Of a stretch of DNA of 64,000 nt, positions 27,674-36,899 are shown one piece after another; positions within the stretch are counted from its first letter, which is position 1; the number at the start of each line of letters is the position of its first letter. The stretch lies in assembly GCA_002295635.1 (NCBI GenBank), contig DBHK01000015.1, positions 1-64,000 of the forward strand, given 5' to 3'. The translations under genes were made by a program, and so were the position numbers. The DNA comes from UBA830 sp002295635. Lineage in GTDB: Bacteria; Pseudomonadota; Alphaproteobacteria; MPNO01; UBA830. The notes under the pieces are model-generated. The model made no database searches. It had not been told where the DNA came from and saw only the letters and a program-made list of their open reading frames with translations.

Positions 27674-28957
27674 ATGAATGATAATTTGAGCGGACTTTCC
27701 GCAACCGAAATTTCCGATGGGGTCAAGGTGGGGTCTTTCTCCGCCGAGGCTGTAGTAGAAGCGTGTCTTAACCATATCGAAAGACGCGACAAAGATGTTA
27801 TGGCTTGGGAGTGTATTAAACCGGAGCTTTCTCTGTCCCAAGCGCGATCTGTAGATGCAGAGCCGGAAAAGGGACTTCTCGCCGGAGTTCCGGTCGGAAT
27901 AAAGGATATTATTGCTACGCGAGATATGCCGACCGGTATGGGTTCGTCTATTTACGATGGTTATATTGCGCCGGTGGATGCAACCTGCGTAGCACGTCTC
28001 CGTTCGGCGGGAGCTATTATTGTCGGTAAGACCGTAACCTGCGAATTCGCAGGCTTGACCGCGGGAAAAACCACTAACCCTCTTGATCCGTTGCGTACGC
28101 CTGGTGGCTCTTCTAGCGGGTCTTGCGCCGCTGTTGCAGACGGCATGGTACCCATCGCCCTCGGCACCCAGACTGGGGGCTCAATTCTCCGACCCTCATC
28201 GTATTGTGGCATAATCGGGTTCAAACCAAGCTTCGACACATTCAGCCTTAAAGGTGTGTTTCCGGCCGCAGAGAGCCTTGACACTCTTGGGCTTCACGCA
28301 CGATGTATAGATGATATTGAGCTGACCGTTTCCGCACTGCTTCTGCGTGGTCACAAAATGGAGCAACAACTGCCGCGACCCCCGGTTGTTGGATTGTGCA
28401 AAACTTGGATGTGGGAAGATGCGCAATCGGAAAGTAGGGCTGCGGTAGAGCGCGCAGTGGAAGCTATGAGGGCCGCCGGCGCAAATGTCCGAGATTTGGA
28501 GCTACCTGAAGAGTTTCAATGGTTGAGTGACGTCCGCGGCGTGATAAATGCGCGCGAGCGCGCGTCGGTCATGGCTGGTGAATGGGCTAACAATAAAGAA
28601 CAGCTCAGTGAACAGCTACAGAATACCATTCAGGGTGGTCTTGCTCTAAATCACGATGAATATCTGGACGCAATGTATCTGATGGAGACCTGTCGGGCCC
28701 GAATGAATCAGACTTTCGATGGTTGTGACGTGCTACTAACACCTGCGGTGGATGGAGAGGCGCCGATAGGCTTGGAAGGAACTGGAAGTCCGAGGTTTCA
28801 GGCGCTCTGGACGATGCTTCATGTGCCTACGATCACGCTGCCCTGTCATGTGGGGCCAAGCGGGATGCCGGTCGGGATTCAGTTGGTTGCCCCTTATCGC
28901 GCCGATAATTCGTTGCTGGCCATCTCCCGTTGGGTTTCGGACGCGCTATCAGTATGA
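27674..28957 (+). CDS. amidase-signature (AS) family amidase
   Basis: A 427-residue amidase with triad K77 (VPVGIKDII), cis-Ser S146 (TPGGSSSGS) and nucleophile S170 (GTQTGGSILRPSSYCG). The signature is canonical. The stop overlaps the start of the next Mo hydroxylase gene (ATGA at 28954-28957), so translation is coupled and the two probably work in one pathway. A plausible order is ring hydroxylation by the Mo enzyme and hydrolysis of the resulting lactam or amide. It is about 35-40 percent similar by eye to the amidase at 19643-21007; the two are paralogues. Confidence 0.88.
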   Translation: MNDNLSGLSATEISDGVKVGSFSAEAVVEACLNHIERRDKDVMAWECIKPELSLSQARSVDAEPEKGLLAGVPVGIKDIIATRDMPTGMGSSIYDGYIAPVDATCVARLRSAGAIIVGKTVTCEFAGLTAGKTTNPLDPLRTPGGSSSGSCAAVADGMVPIALGTQTGGSILRPSSYCGIIGFKPSFDTFSLKGVFPAAESLDTLGLHARCIDDIELTVSALLLRGHKMEQQLPRPPVVGLCKTWMWEDAQSESRAAVERAVEAMRAAGANVRDLELPEEFQWLSDVRGVINARERASVMAGEWANNKEQLSEQLQNTIQGGLALNHDEYLDAMYLMETCRARMNQTFDGCDVLLTPAVDGEAPIGLEGTGSPRFQALWTMLHVPTITLPCHVGPSGMPVGIQLVAPYRADNSLLAISRWVSDALSV

Positions 28958-31224
28958 CATCGACAAAAAGGGGACCCATTGGTAAGCGGGTGCTACGCCT
29001 TGAAGATGGTCCACTTCTCTCTGGCCAGGGAACATTTGCGGCTGATTGGTCTTTTCCTGATACGCTTCATATGCGTGTCATCCGATCAAGTGTTGCGCAC
29101 GGAAAAATACGTACAATTGATATAACGGACGCGATCTCACTTTCGGGTGTGCATGCGGTCTGGACTGCGGCCGATGTCACAGAAATTCCACCAATCGAAT
29201 TTCGTGCGACAAAGTATATGGGACTTGAGCCTTATAAACAGCCGGTGATCGCAGCGGATATTGTGCGATACGTAGGAGAGCCCGTGGCTGTCGTTTTCGC
29301 GGAAGATCTCTACGCGGCAGAAGATGCTGCCAACCAAATCTGGGTTGATTTCGAAGAGTATGAAACGATTACCGAAGCGACCGAAACACCACGAGAATTT
29401 TCACCGGGTCACAGCACAGAGGCGACAGTGATCAGGAAGGGTTACGGAAACATTGAGGCCGCCTTTGAAGCTGCCCATGACGTAGTGGAATTGGAACTCC
29501 GTACTGGCAGGCATTCTGGGGTACCGCTTGAGTGCCGTGGTGGATTGGCTCGCATTAACCCTGATAGTGATCGATTAGAATATTATGGAGCGACTAAACG
29601 AGCTCATCCCAATAGGGACCAGATCGCGCGCACGCTCAGGTTGGCTCCGGCGAAGATTGATCTCTTTGAAGGAAATGTCGGAGGAGGCTTCGGTATCCGG
29701 GGGGAATTGTATCCTGAAGATTTCATTATCTGCGCCGCAGCATTGCGTTTCAAACGTCCAATCCGCTGGATCGAAGACAGGCGGGAACATCTTTTGACCG
29801 CAAATCAATCGCGACAACAGACCCATAAGGCTCGTGCTGCGATTGATAAGGACGGGCGTATTCTCGGGATCGATAATGAATTCTTCCATGATCAGGGCGG
29901 GTACCTCCGGACTCACGGTGTGCGGGTTCCGGACATGACAGCGGGTCTGATGCTGGGTCCCTACAAGGTGCCGTCTTATCGGGTCGCTGGTCGTGTACGG
30001 TTGACCAACAAAACACCGGCGGCGACTTATCGTGCGCCCGGTCGCTATGAGGGTACCTTTGTGCGCGAACGCCTGATGGACGCTGTAGCTGTTCGCGTCG
30101 GCATCGATCCGATTGAGGTAAGGCGGCGTAACCTGCTTTCAGCGGATGCTATGCCCTATTCTCGCCCGCTCGACGCCCTCGAAGTCGACGTCGTTCTAGA
30201 ATCGGGAGACTACGCTGGGCTTCTTGATCAGGCGCTTGAAAAATTCTGCTGGTCGGACCTTCGAATGTCTATCGAGGAGAGACGCCGCAAAGGAGAGTGC
30301 GTGGGAGCGGGGATAGGTTTTTTCGTCGAAAAATCTGGCCTTGGTCCTACCGACAAGGTGAGGGTCGACCTAGATCGGAGCGGAAGGGTAACTGTGGTGA
30401 CAGGCGCTGCTAATTTAGGTCAGGGGGTGGTCACGGTAATGGCACAAATCTGCGCTGGAACGCTTGGTTGTGACTTTGAAGAAATAAAGGTTCTACACGG
30501 TCGTACCGACGTTATCGATGAGGGTTATGGAAGCCATGCGTCGCGGACCACCGTTATGACGGGCGAGGCAACGAGGCTGGCTAGTGTGGCATTAAGAGAA
30601 CAACTAACCCGAGTTGCTGCGGAAAAGTTACAAGCGAATATTTCAGATATAGATTTGGTCCATGGCGAAGCCTTTCACGATGCAACCGGAGCCTCGATCT
30701 CATTCGCCGATATCGTAGCAACTTCGGGTGAAGAGATACTGTCAGCAGAGGGCCGTTACGACAGTAAGCATATGAATTATCCGTATGGAGTGCATGCGGC
30801 GGTGGTGTCTATCGATCGCGAGACTGGTATAACGATAGTAGAGAAGTTCATGATTGCATACGATGTAGGTTGTGCGATCAACCCGATGTTGGTCGAAGGT
30901 CAGTTACAGGGGGGGCTCGCTCAGGGCATAGGTGGCGCGTTGTTCGAAGAGTTCGTATACGACGATACAGGTCAGCCACTTTCGTCCACGTTCGCGGACT
31001 ACATAATGCCCGGATCGACCGAGGTGCCCGAGGCTGAAGTTCTTCTGACAGAAGACGCGCCAAGTCCCTTAAATCCCCTCGGAATCAAGGGTGCTGGAGA
31101 AGGTGGTATCAATGCCGTCGGCGCGGCGGTTGCATCGGCAATCGACGATGCATTGCAACAGCCAGGTGCAGTGACAGAATTGCCAGTGACGCCGCGGCGT
31201 TTGATGTCTCTTATCACGAGTTAG
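28954..31224 (+). CDS. molybdenum hydroxylase large subunit (xanthine dehydrogenase family)
   Basis: A 756-residue Mo-binding large subunit: hammerhead domain at about 10-120, then NVGGGFGIRGELYPEDF, ATYRAPGRYEGTF and the C-terminal GIKGAGEGG with the catalytic Glu. The AYRxPGR-type loop again argues against CO dehydrogenase. Like the preceding large subunit it has no adjacent Fe-S or FAD subunit. The start MTSTKRGPIG at 28954 overlaps the amidase stop; a longer in-frame start lies inside the amidase gene and is not preferred. A short hairpin follows the stop. Confidence 0.88.
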   Translation: MTSTKRGPIGKRVLRLEDGPLLSGQGTFAADWSFPDTLHMRVIRSSVAHGKIRTIDITDAISLSGVHAVWTAADVTEIPPIEFRATKYMGLEPYKQPVIAADIVRYVGEPVAVVFAEDLYAAEDAANQIWVDFEEYETITEATETPREFSPGHSTEATVIRKGYGNIEAAFEAAHDVVELELRTGRHSGVPLECRGGLARINPDSDRLEYYGATKRAHPNRDQIARTLRLAPAKIDLFEGNVGGGFGIRGELYPEDFIICAAALRFKRPIRWIEDRREHLLTANQSRQQTHKARAAIDKDGRILGIDNEFFHDQGGYLRTHGVRVPDMTAGLMLGPYKVPSYRVAGRVRLTNKTPAATYRAPGRYEGTFVRERLMDAVAVRVGIDPIEVRRRNLLSADAMPYSRPLDALEVDVVLESGDYAGLLDQALEKFCWSDLRMSIEERRRKGECVGAGIGFFVEKSGLGPTDKVRVDLDRSGRVTVVTGAANLGQGVVTVMAQICAGTLGCDFEEIKVLHGRTDVIDEGYGSHASRTTVMTGEATRLASVALREQLTRVAAEKLQANISDIDLVHGEAFHDATGASISFADIVATSGEEILSAEGRYDSKHMNYPYGVHAAVVSIDRETGITIVEKFMIAYDVGCAINPMLVEGQLQGGLAQGIGGALFEEFVYDDTGQPLSSTFADYIMPGSTEVPEAEVLLTEDAPSPLNPLGIKGAGEGGINAVGAAVASAIDDALQQPGAVTELPVTPRRLMSLITS

Positions 31225-31523
31225 TCGTTTGTCACGGTACCGCTTCGGTACCGCTAGACGTTCTTCGATAATGGGCCGGATATATACCGCACCCGTATTA
31301 TTTTAAGTTGCTGGGAAGGTCTCTAAATTCTGGCTGTTACATGGGATTCCATCCTGTCCCGGCATCCTTAAAGAGGTGACGTTTGGGCTGTATTAAATTC
31401 CGTTACATGAACGGCGGGGTTATTTCCGTTGTGTTCGACCCATTGCTACCGGTGTTTGTTAATGGGCATTATGTTGATAACAATAATCGTCGACTACGCA
31501 GCGAGAGCGCGAGAGAGGATTTC
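31225..31523. other. intergenic region before mmsB-like gene
   Basis: About 300 bases with no gene recognised. It begins with a hairpin (31235-31253). The reading frame of the dehydrogenase stays open back to 31383, but the family start is at 31524. Confidence 0.5.
31235..31253. terminator. hairpin after the Mo hydroxylase gene
   Basis: CGGTACCG (31235-31242), loop CTT, CGGTACCG (31246-31253): an 8-bp stem ten bases after the stop. There is no following T run, so it may be a weak or factor-dependent terminator. Confidence 0.35.
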
Positions 31524-32426
31524 ATGGCAAAAATAGCTTTTATCGGGCTCGGGAATATGGGAGGGCCAATGTCCATCAACCTCGTAAGGGCCGGACACGA
31601 CGTAACTGGGTACGACATAATTCAAGAGAAAATCGATCGAGTATCGGCATTTGGGGTCAGGCCGGCTGAGTCTAATGCCGCAGCCGTAGAGGATACTGAA
31701 TTCATTTTCACCATGCTGCCAACTGGTGATGAAGTACGCCACGTGCTGGCAGATGGTGACAAAGTATTAGATCTAATCGGAGATGATACAGTCGTCGTGG
31801 ACTCGTCAACTACCGATCTTGGTGTGACCGAATATATCCATCAACAGGCGGCATTGAGGAGGATTGCTCTGATCGACTCACCCGTGTCTGGCGGGATGGC
31901 GGGAGCAGAGGCGGCGTCGCTGACCTTTATGGCGGGAGGCGATGGTGCGGCAATCGATAGAGCAGAGCCGATATTTTTGGCGATGGGAAAAAAGGTTGTC
32001 CGCGCCGGTGGAGCGTCTGCTGGTCAGGCAGTAAAGGTTTGTAACAATATGTTACTTGGTATTTCAATGGTAGGCGCATGTGAAGCTATTTCCTTAGGTG
32101 AGGCCGCCGGGGTCGACCACAAGGTGCTTTTCGATGTGATTTCTACTTCGACTGGCAGCTGCTGGGCGATTAACGTTAATAGCCCCATGCCCGGTATGGT
32201 CGATTCTTCACCCGCCAACCGCGGCTACACACCGGGTTTTACCGCGTCGTTGATGCTCAAAGATTTGACCCTTTCACAGGATGCTGCAGCAAAAACCGGT
32301 GCCGTCACGCCATTGGGGGAGCACGCGCGCAGTCTATACGAGAAATTTTGTGAAATTAGTGATGGGGAAATGGATTTCTCAGCGATGGTAAATATGATCC
32401 GCAGACTGGAACGGAAAAAAAATTGA
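31524..32426 (+). CDS. 3-hydroxyisobutyrate dehydrogenase family (MmsB-like)
   Basis: A 300-residue beta-hydroxyacid dehydrogenase. Residues show IGLGNMGGPM (7-16) for NAD(P), DSPVSGG (118-124) for the substrate carboxylate, and the catalytic lysine K171 in AVKVCNNML with N175. The C-terminal GEMDFSAMVNMI ending is characteristic of 3-hydroxyisobutyrate dehydrogenase. The same superfamily includes 2-(hydroxymethyl)glutarate dehydrogenase, which acts after enamidase in E. barkeri nicotinate breakdown; that role is possible but the MmsB-type ending argues for 3-hydroxyisobutyrate. The start MAKIAFIGLG at 31524 is preceded by GAGAGGA. Confidence 0.87.
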   Translation: MAKIAFIGLGNMGGPMSINLVRAGHDVTGYDIIQEKIDRVSAFGVRPAESNAAAVEDTEFIFTMLPTGDEVRHVLADGDKVLDLIGDDTVVVDSSTTDLGVTEYIHQQAALRRIALIDSPVSGGMAGAEAASLTFMAGGDGAAIDRAEPIFLAMGKKVVRAGGASAGQAVKVCNNMLLGISMVGACEAISLGEAAGVDHKVLFDVISTSTGSCWAINVNSPMPGMVDSSPANRGYTPGFTASLMLKDLTLSQDAAAKTGAVTPLGEHARSLYEKFCEISDGEMDFSAMVNMIRRLERKKN

Positions 32427-32495
32427 TTTCGTCGTTTGGTAGTCCGCCTACCTGATAGTGGCGTATATAATGTTTTTCTATCGGGGAAAGAGCCC

Positions 32496-32891
32496 ATGAC
32501 AAAGTTTTTATTAACCTGGCTAATCTGCGCGGTCGTTTTTCTGATCGTCGACCTCGCTTGGATCGGGGGGGTTGCGAAATCTTTCTACCGCAACCAAATT
32601 GGTCACCTGTTCGCAGACGAATTCCGACTAATTCCCGCTGTCCTGTTTTATATTTTTTATGTTTCTGGGATTGTATGGTTTTGCGTATGGGGTGCCGAAG
32701 GCTGGAAAGGCGCTGCGATTAGCGGCGCGCTATTTGGATTTTTTTGTTACGCAACCTACGATATGACCAATTACGCTACACTGCGCGACTGGCCTCTGAA
32801 GATGGTCTTGGTCGATATTGGTTGGGGGACGATTTTATCCGCATCAGTTGCGGGGATTGGCGCATATATCTCGACTATGGTGCTGAAGTGA
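32496..32891 (+). CDS. DUF2177 family membrane protein
   Basis: A 131-residue inner-membrane protein with four hydrophobic segments. It begins LLTWLICAVVFLIVDLAWIG and contains the family block ATYDMTNYATLRDWPLKMVL. No function is known for DUF2177. The start MTKFLL is chosen for the GGGGAAAGAG upstream, over a longer frame that opens 20 codons earlier. It follows the MmsB-like gene by about 70 bases and converges with the Bax-like gene. Confidence 0.85.
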   Translation: MTKFLLTWLICAVVFLIVDLAWIGGVAKSFYRNQIGHLFADEFRLIPAVLFYIFYVSGIVWFCVWGAEGWKGAAISGALFGFFCYATYDMTNYATLRDWPLKMVLVDIGWGTILSASVAGIGAYISTMVLK

Positions 32892-32903
32892 AATCTATTT
32901 TGA

Positions 32904-33785
32904 CTATCTCGATGTCACCAATTTGGCGCCCTTTGTCGCGGATATTTCTGGAAGATTAATCAAAGCTCTCAGACGTTTAATATAAATTTTTCTTTCCTCA
33001 GAATACCGACCTAAAGATCCTGCCAGCGCTATTGAATCGAGCGGCTTCCCGGCGGTCCTCATGCTCATCCGCAGTTCCCGAAATTTTTGGTAGGCGCGGT
33101 TCCGATTCAGATTACGCATATAGTCACGAACGCTTTCCTGTAGCGAGTCAAACACCTTAAGCGCGATCTTTGCGTTCCCAGATGCCCGAATAGCGCCCTT
33201 GCCGACAGGTGCATGTTGTCCGAAGAGAGCATTACCGGTTTGTGAGAATCGGGATGTGCCCCATCCCGATTCCTGGGCTGCCTGAGCCAACGCAAGGCGC
33301 GGAGGAACTATATCGACCCGCCAAAGAAGCTCTTCAATATCCGTTGGCTGGGTGTGATAGACCTTCGCCATTCCGTTCAGCCACTTACGGTCTCTACCGC
33401 GCAAAGTTCGCCCTTGAATATGGCTGCGGTTGAGTTGCATTAAGCGGCGTCGATCATTTTGAATACGACTATTGGAATAAAGAATGTGCGGTAGGACGAT
33501 AGCGACGAAGACTGCTTTACGCGTATTAAGGTCGGATACCGCCGTCATATCACTAGGTAGTTCGGTCATAAGTATCGGTGGCAGTTGGAGGGTATCCTTG
33601 CGAAAATCCTTAAAGATATCGAAATCCCGATCTTTAAAAAGATCAACGGTCTCCGCAACCGTCCCGAGGCTTGTGCTATAGAACTGCATTCCTTGGTTCG
33701 GTACCAGCGAAACTGCGAGCCAAGTTGAGAGGAGCATAATCGAAACCACCACGGATATTCCGAAAAAGATACTGTATTTTGCCAT
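32904..33785 (-). CDS. Bax-like N-acetylglucosaminidase-domain protein
   Basis: A 293-residue protein with an N-terminal membrane anchor (IFFGISVVVSIMLLSTWLAV, about residues 6-25) and a C-terminal glucosaminidase domain of the Bax type. Visible are KWLNGMAKVYHT, RLALAQAAQESGWGTSRFS with the likely catalytic Glu in QESGWG, and NALFGQHAP. Such enzymes trim peptidoglycan in the periplasm. The start MAKYSIFFG has GGAG nine bases upstream; the frame opens 32 codons earlier without family character. It converges with the DUF2177 gene. Confidence 0.82.
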   Translation of the reverse strand: MAKYSIFFGISVVVSIMLLSTWLAVSLVPNQGMQFYSTSLGTVAETVDLFKDRDFDIFKDFRKDTLQLPPILMTELPSDMTAVSDLNTRKAVFVAIVLPHILYSNSRIQNDRRRLMQLNRSHIQGRTLRGRDRKWLNGMAKVYHTQPTDIEELLWRVDIVPPRLALAQAAQESGWGTSRFSQTGNALFGQHAPVGKGAIRASGNAKIALKVFDSLQESVRDYMRNLNRNRAYQKFRELRMSMRTAGKPLDSIALAGSLGRYSEERKIYIKRLRALINLPEISATKGAKLVTSR

Positions 33786-34163
33786 TTTTCGAGCTCCGCT
33801 TTTTATACCGAATTGTTGGTTACCGGAGAGGTTAATTAAAAGAGCCCCTAATCCTTCTAAATTTAATTTCTTATGAAGCATCTACTTTTCATTTTATCCA
33901 CACGGATAATTAAAACACCTTGGCGATATTCGTAAATGATCAGGTTTAGGCTCGTATTTGGTTAATTTCGTTTTGACATAATCAGAACGGGCGCTGCTTC
34001 CCATCGTTGTTGTTGGGTAGAATATTTTACATACCTTGCGCACCGCCTTTCAAACAGTTTCAGACATCTTTTGGTGCCGATGCGTTTCCGCCGACAGTTG
34101 TTAAGAATCCACGTCTATTGCACAGTCATGCTTTCCTACGGACAATAATTAGCGAGGCTTACT

Positions 34164-34562
34164 ATGAAGCGCGAATTTATTCAGGGCACTTGGCAAAAGG
34201 AAAGATCCTTTTCGCCTGCAGTTATAACCAGTGGTAACGATCAGAAAATAATATGGTTAGCTGGTTACGGTGCCCCGAAAAAACCCGACGGCACCGCGCT
34301 AAAAGGAAATTTCGAAGCGCAAACAAGACAATCATTCGCAAATCTTGAGACTTTCCTGCAACAATGTGGTGGGACTCTCGGGGATATTGTTCAGATGACA
34401 GTCTTCATTATTGACTCCCGCTACGGAACTGAATTCACAGAGTTGCGCAAGGAATTATTCCCTGATGGCAATTACCCGGGCAGTGCCCTAATTACGTGTG
34501 CGGGTTTTGCGCAGCCCGAAATGATGGTCGAGATTCAGGGGATCGCGGTGGTAGAGGGTTAA
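34164..34562 (+). CDS. RidA/YjgF family protein lacking the catalytic Arg
   Basis: A 132-residue Rid-family protein: IIWLAGYGAPKK, QTRQSFANLETFLQQCGGTL, and the C-terminal MMVEIQGIAVVEG with the conserved Glu. Canonical RidA enamine/imine deaminases carry Arg in YPARSxVEV; here the segment is NYPGSALITC, with Ser in the Arg position. Imine deaminase activity is therefore doubtful. GAGG lies seven bases before the ATG. Its last 71 bases overlap the 3' end of a LysR gene on the other strand. RutC belongs to this superfamily, which matters because RutA- and RutB-like proteins also occur in the window. Confidence 0.83.
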   Translation: MKREFIQGTWQKERSFSPAVITSGNDQKIIWLAGYGAPKKPDGTALKGNFEAQTRQSFANLETFLQQCGGTLGDIVQMTVFIIDSRYGTEFTELRKELFPDGNYPGSALITCAGFAQPEMMVEIQGIAVVEG

Positions 34563-35499
34563 GCTGTTCCTCTGCGATTCTTAGTCCCACCTCTCTGAGA
34601 ATTTCGATCAGCGCGGCAAGCGCTGGGCTGATGGTACCGTGTTCGCGGAGCGTGAATCCTATCGGGCGGGTCCCAGAGTGCCATTTAAGAGGAAGAATTG
34701 ATAAATCACCTCGTTCAATTTCGGTGGCAAAAAGTTCCGCCGGATTAGCACATATAAAATCGCTAGCTAGAAGTAGACTTTTGACGCAAAGCATTGAGTC
34801 AGTCTCGATTGTGAACACCGGTGGCTCACTTCCCTCGAAGCGAAACTCATTGGAAACCAGCTGCTTAATCGCACCAGACCTGCGTCCGATAATCCAGGTT
34901 TCTTCTGTAAGATCGGAGAACCCGATCTTCTCTCTACGCGTGAGCGGATGATCGCTACGGGCGACGACCGATAGGCTATTCTGGAACAGTATTTCTTCGA
35001 CAAGGTGTTCGTGTATTTGTCCGCCCCATAGTGCGCCGATAACGATATCGATCTCGCCGGCGTCGAGCGCATCAAGCTGGACTTCGAAAGGATCGTTTCG
35101 AACTTCGACAGTCAGGCCCGGTATTTCTTCGTGCAATTTAGACAGGGTTGGGCCGACAAGCGTCGCGAGTGCCATTGGGGAGGCGCCGATGACTAAGTGA
35201 CCGGCTTCAACCGTTCGCAATTCGTTGAGCTCTCGAACCGAATGACGAAGTTCGGCCTCGATCGTCCGGGCGTGATGTGCAAGAGAGATGCCAAATCGCG
35301 TGGGTTCGACCCCACGACCTTCCCGCATCAAAAGTTGGACATCGAGGTTTTCTTCAAGCTGTCGGATTGAGCGTGTCAAAGCTGGCTGAGAAATATTTAA
35401 TGCATTAGCTGCGGCGGTAACGCCGCCGTTATCGACCACGGCGAGCAGGTCTAGAATCTGCCGAACATTTAGGTTCCGAAGTTGAGATAAATCATGCAT
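34492..35499 (-). CDS. LysR family transcriptional regulator
   Basis: A 335-residue LysR regulator: winged helix-turn-helix at about 8-68 (GGVTAAANALNISQPALTRS, RQLEENLDVQLLMREGRG) and a periplasmic-binding-like effector domain at about 95-300. The C-terminal 20-25 residues (NPLPPRSPESRPS...) have no family character and lie in the part that overlaps the RidA gene, so the stop seems to have been lost and replaced by read-through into the neighbour. The effector and target genes are unknown; the region upstream (35500-35956) or the RidA gene are the natural candidates. Confidence 0.87.
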   Translation of the reverse strand: MHDLSQLRNLNVRQILDLLAVVDNGGVTAAANALNISQPALTRSIRQLEENLDVQLLMREGRGVEPTRFGISLAHHARTIEAELRHSVRELNELRTVEAGHLVIGASPMALATLVGPTLSKLHEEIPGLTVEVRNDPFEVQLDALDAGEIDIVIGALWGGQIHEHLVEEILFQNSLSVVARSDHPLTRREKIGFSDLTEETWIIGRRSGAIKQLVSNEFRFEGSEPPVFTIETDSMLCVKSLLLASDFICANPAELFATEIERGDLSILPLKWHSGTRPIGFTLREHGTISPALAALIEILREVGLRIAEEQLNPLPPRSPESRPSFRAAQNPHT

Positions 35500-35956
35500 T
35501 TAATATATGAATGTATCAGTAATTTGTATTGGATGTTATATATTATTTCCGGCATCGTCGCCAGGCTTCGGAGGGATATCGGTACGATCAAAAATGATAC
35601 TGAGACGTTCGGAGCGAGGCTCCACGGCTGGGAGGCGGCGCATTGGCCAGCGCAACCAAAGTATCGGTAGAGATTGTTGGGGAGCAATCACGCTGTTACG
35701 GTGCTAGGTACTGAGCTCGATCACTCGAAGACGAAATGCATAGTGATTGAGTAGAGAGATTGCGCCGTCTCCCACCCAAAATTTCTCTGATTGCTAAAAA
35801 ACGCTGGAAAAGTGATGTCGCAATATAAATCTTCGGAGGGCAAGAAAACTTGCTCGACACCGCAAATTATCGCCAACCGTTTGATATAAATGCTGCCACT
35901 CCTGTTATTCAAGCACACCAATTCTCCAAAAGTTTAATAGAGGAGGGTTCAGGAAC
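35500..35956. other. intergenic region between lysR and GST genes
   Basis: About 450 bases with no assigned gene. On the minus strand, 35550-35710 has a 50-codon frame with a natural-looking composition (RSERLSIIFDRTDIPPKPGD), but no family is recognised; it may be a gene remnant. The promoters of the divergent LysR and GST genes must lie here. Confidence 0.4.
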
Positions 35957-36592
35957 GTGAAACTCTATACTTGGCTATCAGCTCCAAACCCCCGACGAGC
36001 ACTAATATTTGTCGCTGAGAAGGCCATAGATATCGATATAGAAGAAGCTAGCGATCCGGATAATCCCGGCCAATTAAGTAAACGATACTGCGAAAAATAT
36101 CCTCACCGACGGGTGCCTCTTCTCGAACTAGATGATGGCGATTGGATCGCTGAGGCCGCGGCTGTTTGTAAGTATCTTGAAGCCTTATACCCAGACAATC
36201 CTCTTTTCGGCCGGAATGCCAAGGAAGCTGCACTAATAGAGATGTGGGACCGCTTGGCCGAGTGGGAAGGACTGATGGCTGTTTCGGAGGTGTTCCGTAA
36301 CACTCATCGGTTATTCGTTGGCCGCGGATTGGCTGGCTACGATATCCAAATCCCGCAGATATCCGAGTTGGCAGAACGCGGCAAACTACGCCTCGGACGT
36401 TTTTTCAACAAAATTGACGAACGCCTTGACCAAAATGAATACCTTGCGGGCGATATCTTCAGTTTCGCGGATATCACAGCACTCTGCGCCATCGATTTTT
36501 CCTTGTCGAGAAAACTCATCATTCCAGAGAACTGTTGCAACGTGAAAAGGTGGTATCAGGCAGTTTCGGAACGCCCGTCCGCTATCGGTTGA
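35957..36592 (+). CDS. glutathione S-transferase family protein
   Basis: A 211-residue GST: thioredoxin-like N-terminal domain (1-80) with RVPLLELDDGDWIAEAAAVC, where VPLLE holds the cis-Pro and the E-A/S pair binds glutathione; then a helical C-terminal domain with EYLAGDIFSFADITALCAID. The N-terminal SAPNPRRALIFVAEKA has Ser near the position used by beta/theta-type enzymes. Substrate unknown. The start is GTG 35957 with AGGA just upstream and AGGAGGG slightly further. Confidence 0.87.
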   Translation: MKLYTWLSAPNPRRALIFVAEKAIDIDIEEASDPDNPGQLSKRYCEKYPHRRVPLLELDDGDWIAEAAAVCKYLEALYPDNPLFGRNAKEAALIEMWDRLAEWEGLMAVSEVFRNTHRLFVGRGLAGYDIQIPQISELAERGKLRLGRFFNKIDERLDQNEYLAGDIFSFADITALCAIDFSLSRKLIIPENCCNVKRWYQAVSERPSAIG

Positions 36593-36899
36593 TTTGCTAC
36601 AAAAACCTAACCCTTAGGTAATTCAATCTTTTCTGAACAACGTCAACAACTAGGATTTTCAATAAGATCCCAACGTACAGCAAGCAAAGTGCCTTTGGAA
36701 ATGGATGGAGTGAACTAGGATGTACGCGGTAATTTATCCCGGTGGATGCCAATTTACCCACGCAAGGTGAAAATCATTTCATCGGATGCAAGGACTTATT
36801 TTTCCCCAGTGCAAGTAGATGGATAGCCAAGTCTCAGTTCCTACACCTGCGGGTGCTATTATCATGATTATCCGAGGATTCGTATCCCTTTCCAGCGTG
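36593..36899. other. intergenic region with an rplU-like 5' fragment
   Basis: About 300 bases without an intact gene. At 36720-36770 a 16-codon frame reads MYAVIYPGGCQFTHAR and stops. The first 12 residues resemble the start of ribosomal protein L21 (MYAVIxTGGKQY). No L21-like sequence follows in any frame. Nothing else was recognised. Confidence 0.4.

Noticed and set aside
28954..31224. CO dehydrogenase large subunit (CoxL form I).
   Set aside because: The active-site loop reads ATYRAPGR, not the Cys-containing AYRCSFR of CO dehydrogenase.
31524..32426. 2-(Hydroxymethyl)glutarate dehydrogenase of the nicotinate pathway.
   Set aside because: The superfamily fits, but the C-terminal DFSAMVNMI ending and distance from the enamidase operon favour 3-hydroxyisobutyrate dehydrogenase; kept only as an alternative.
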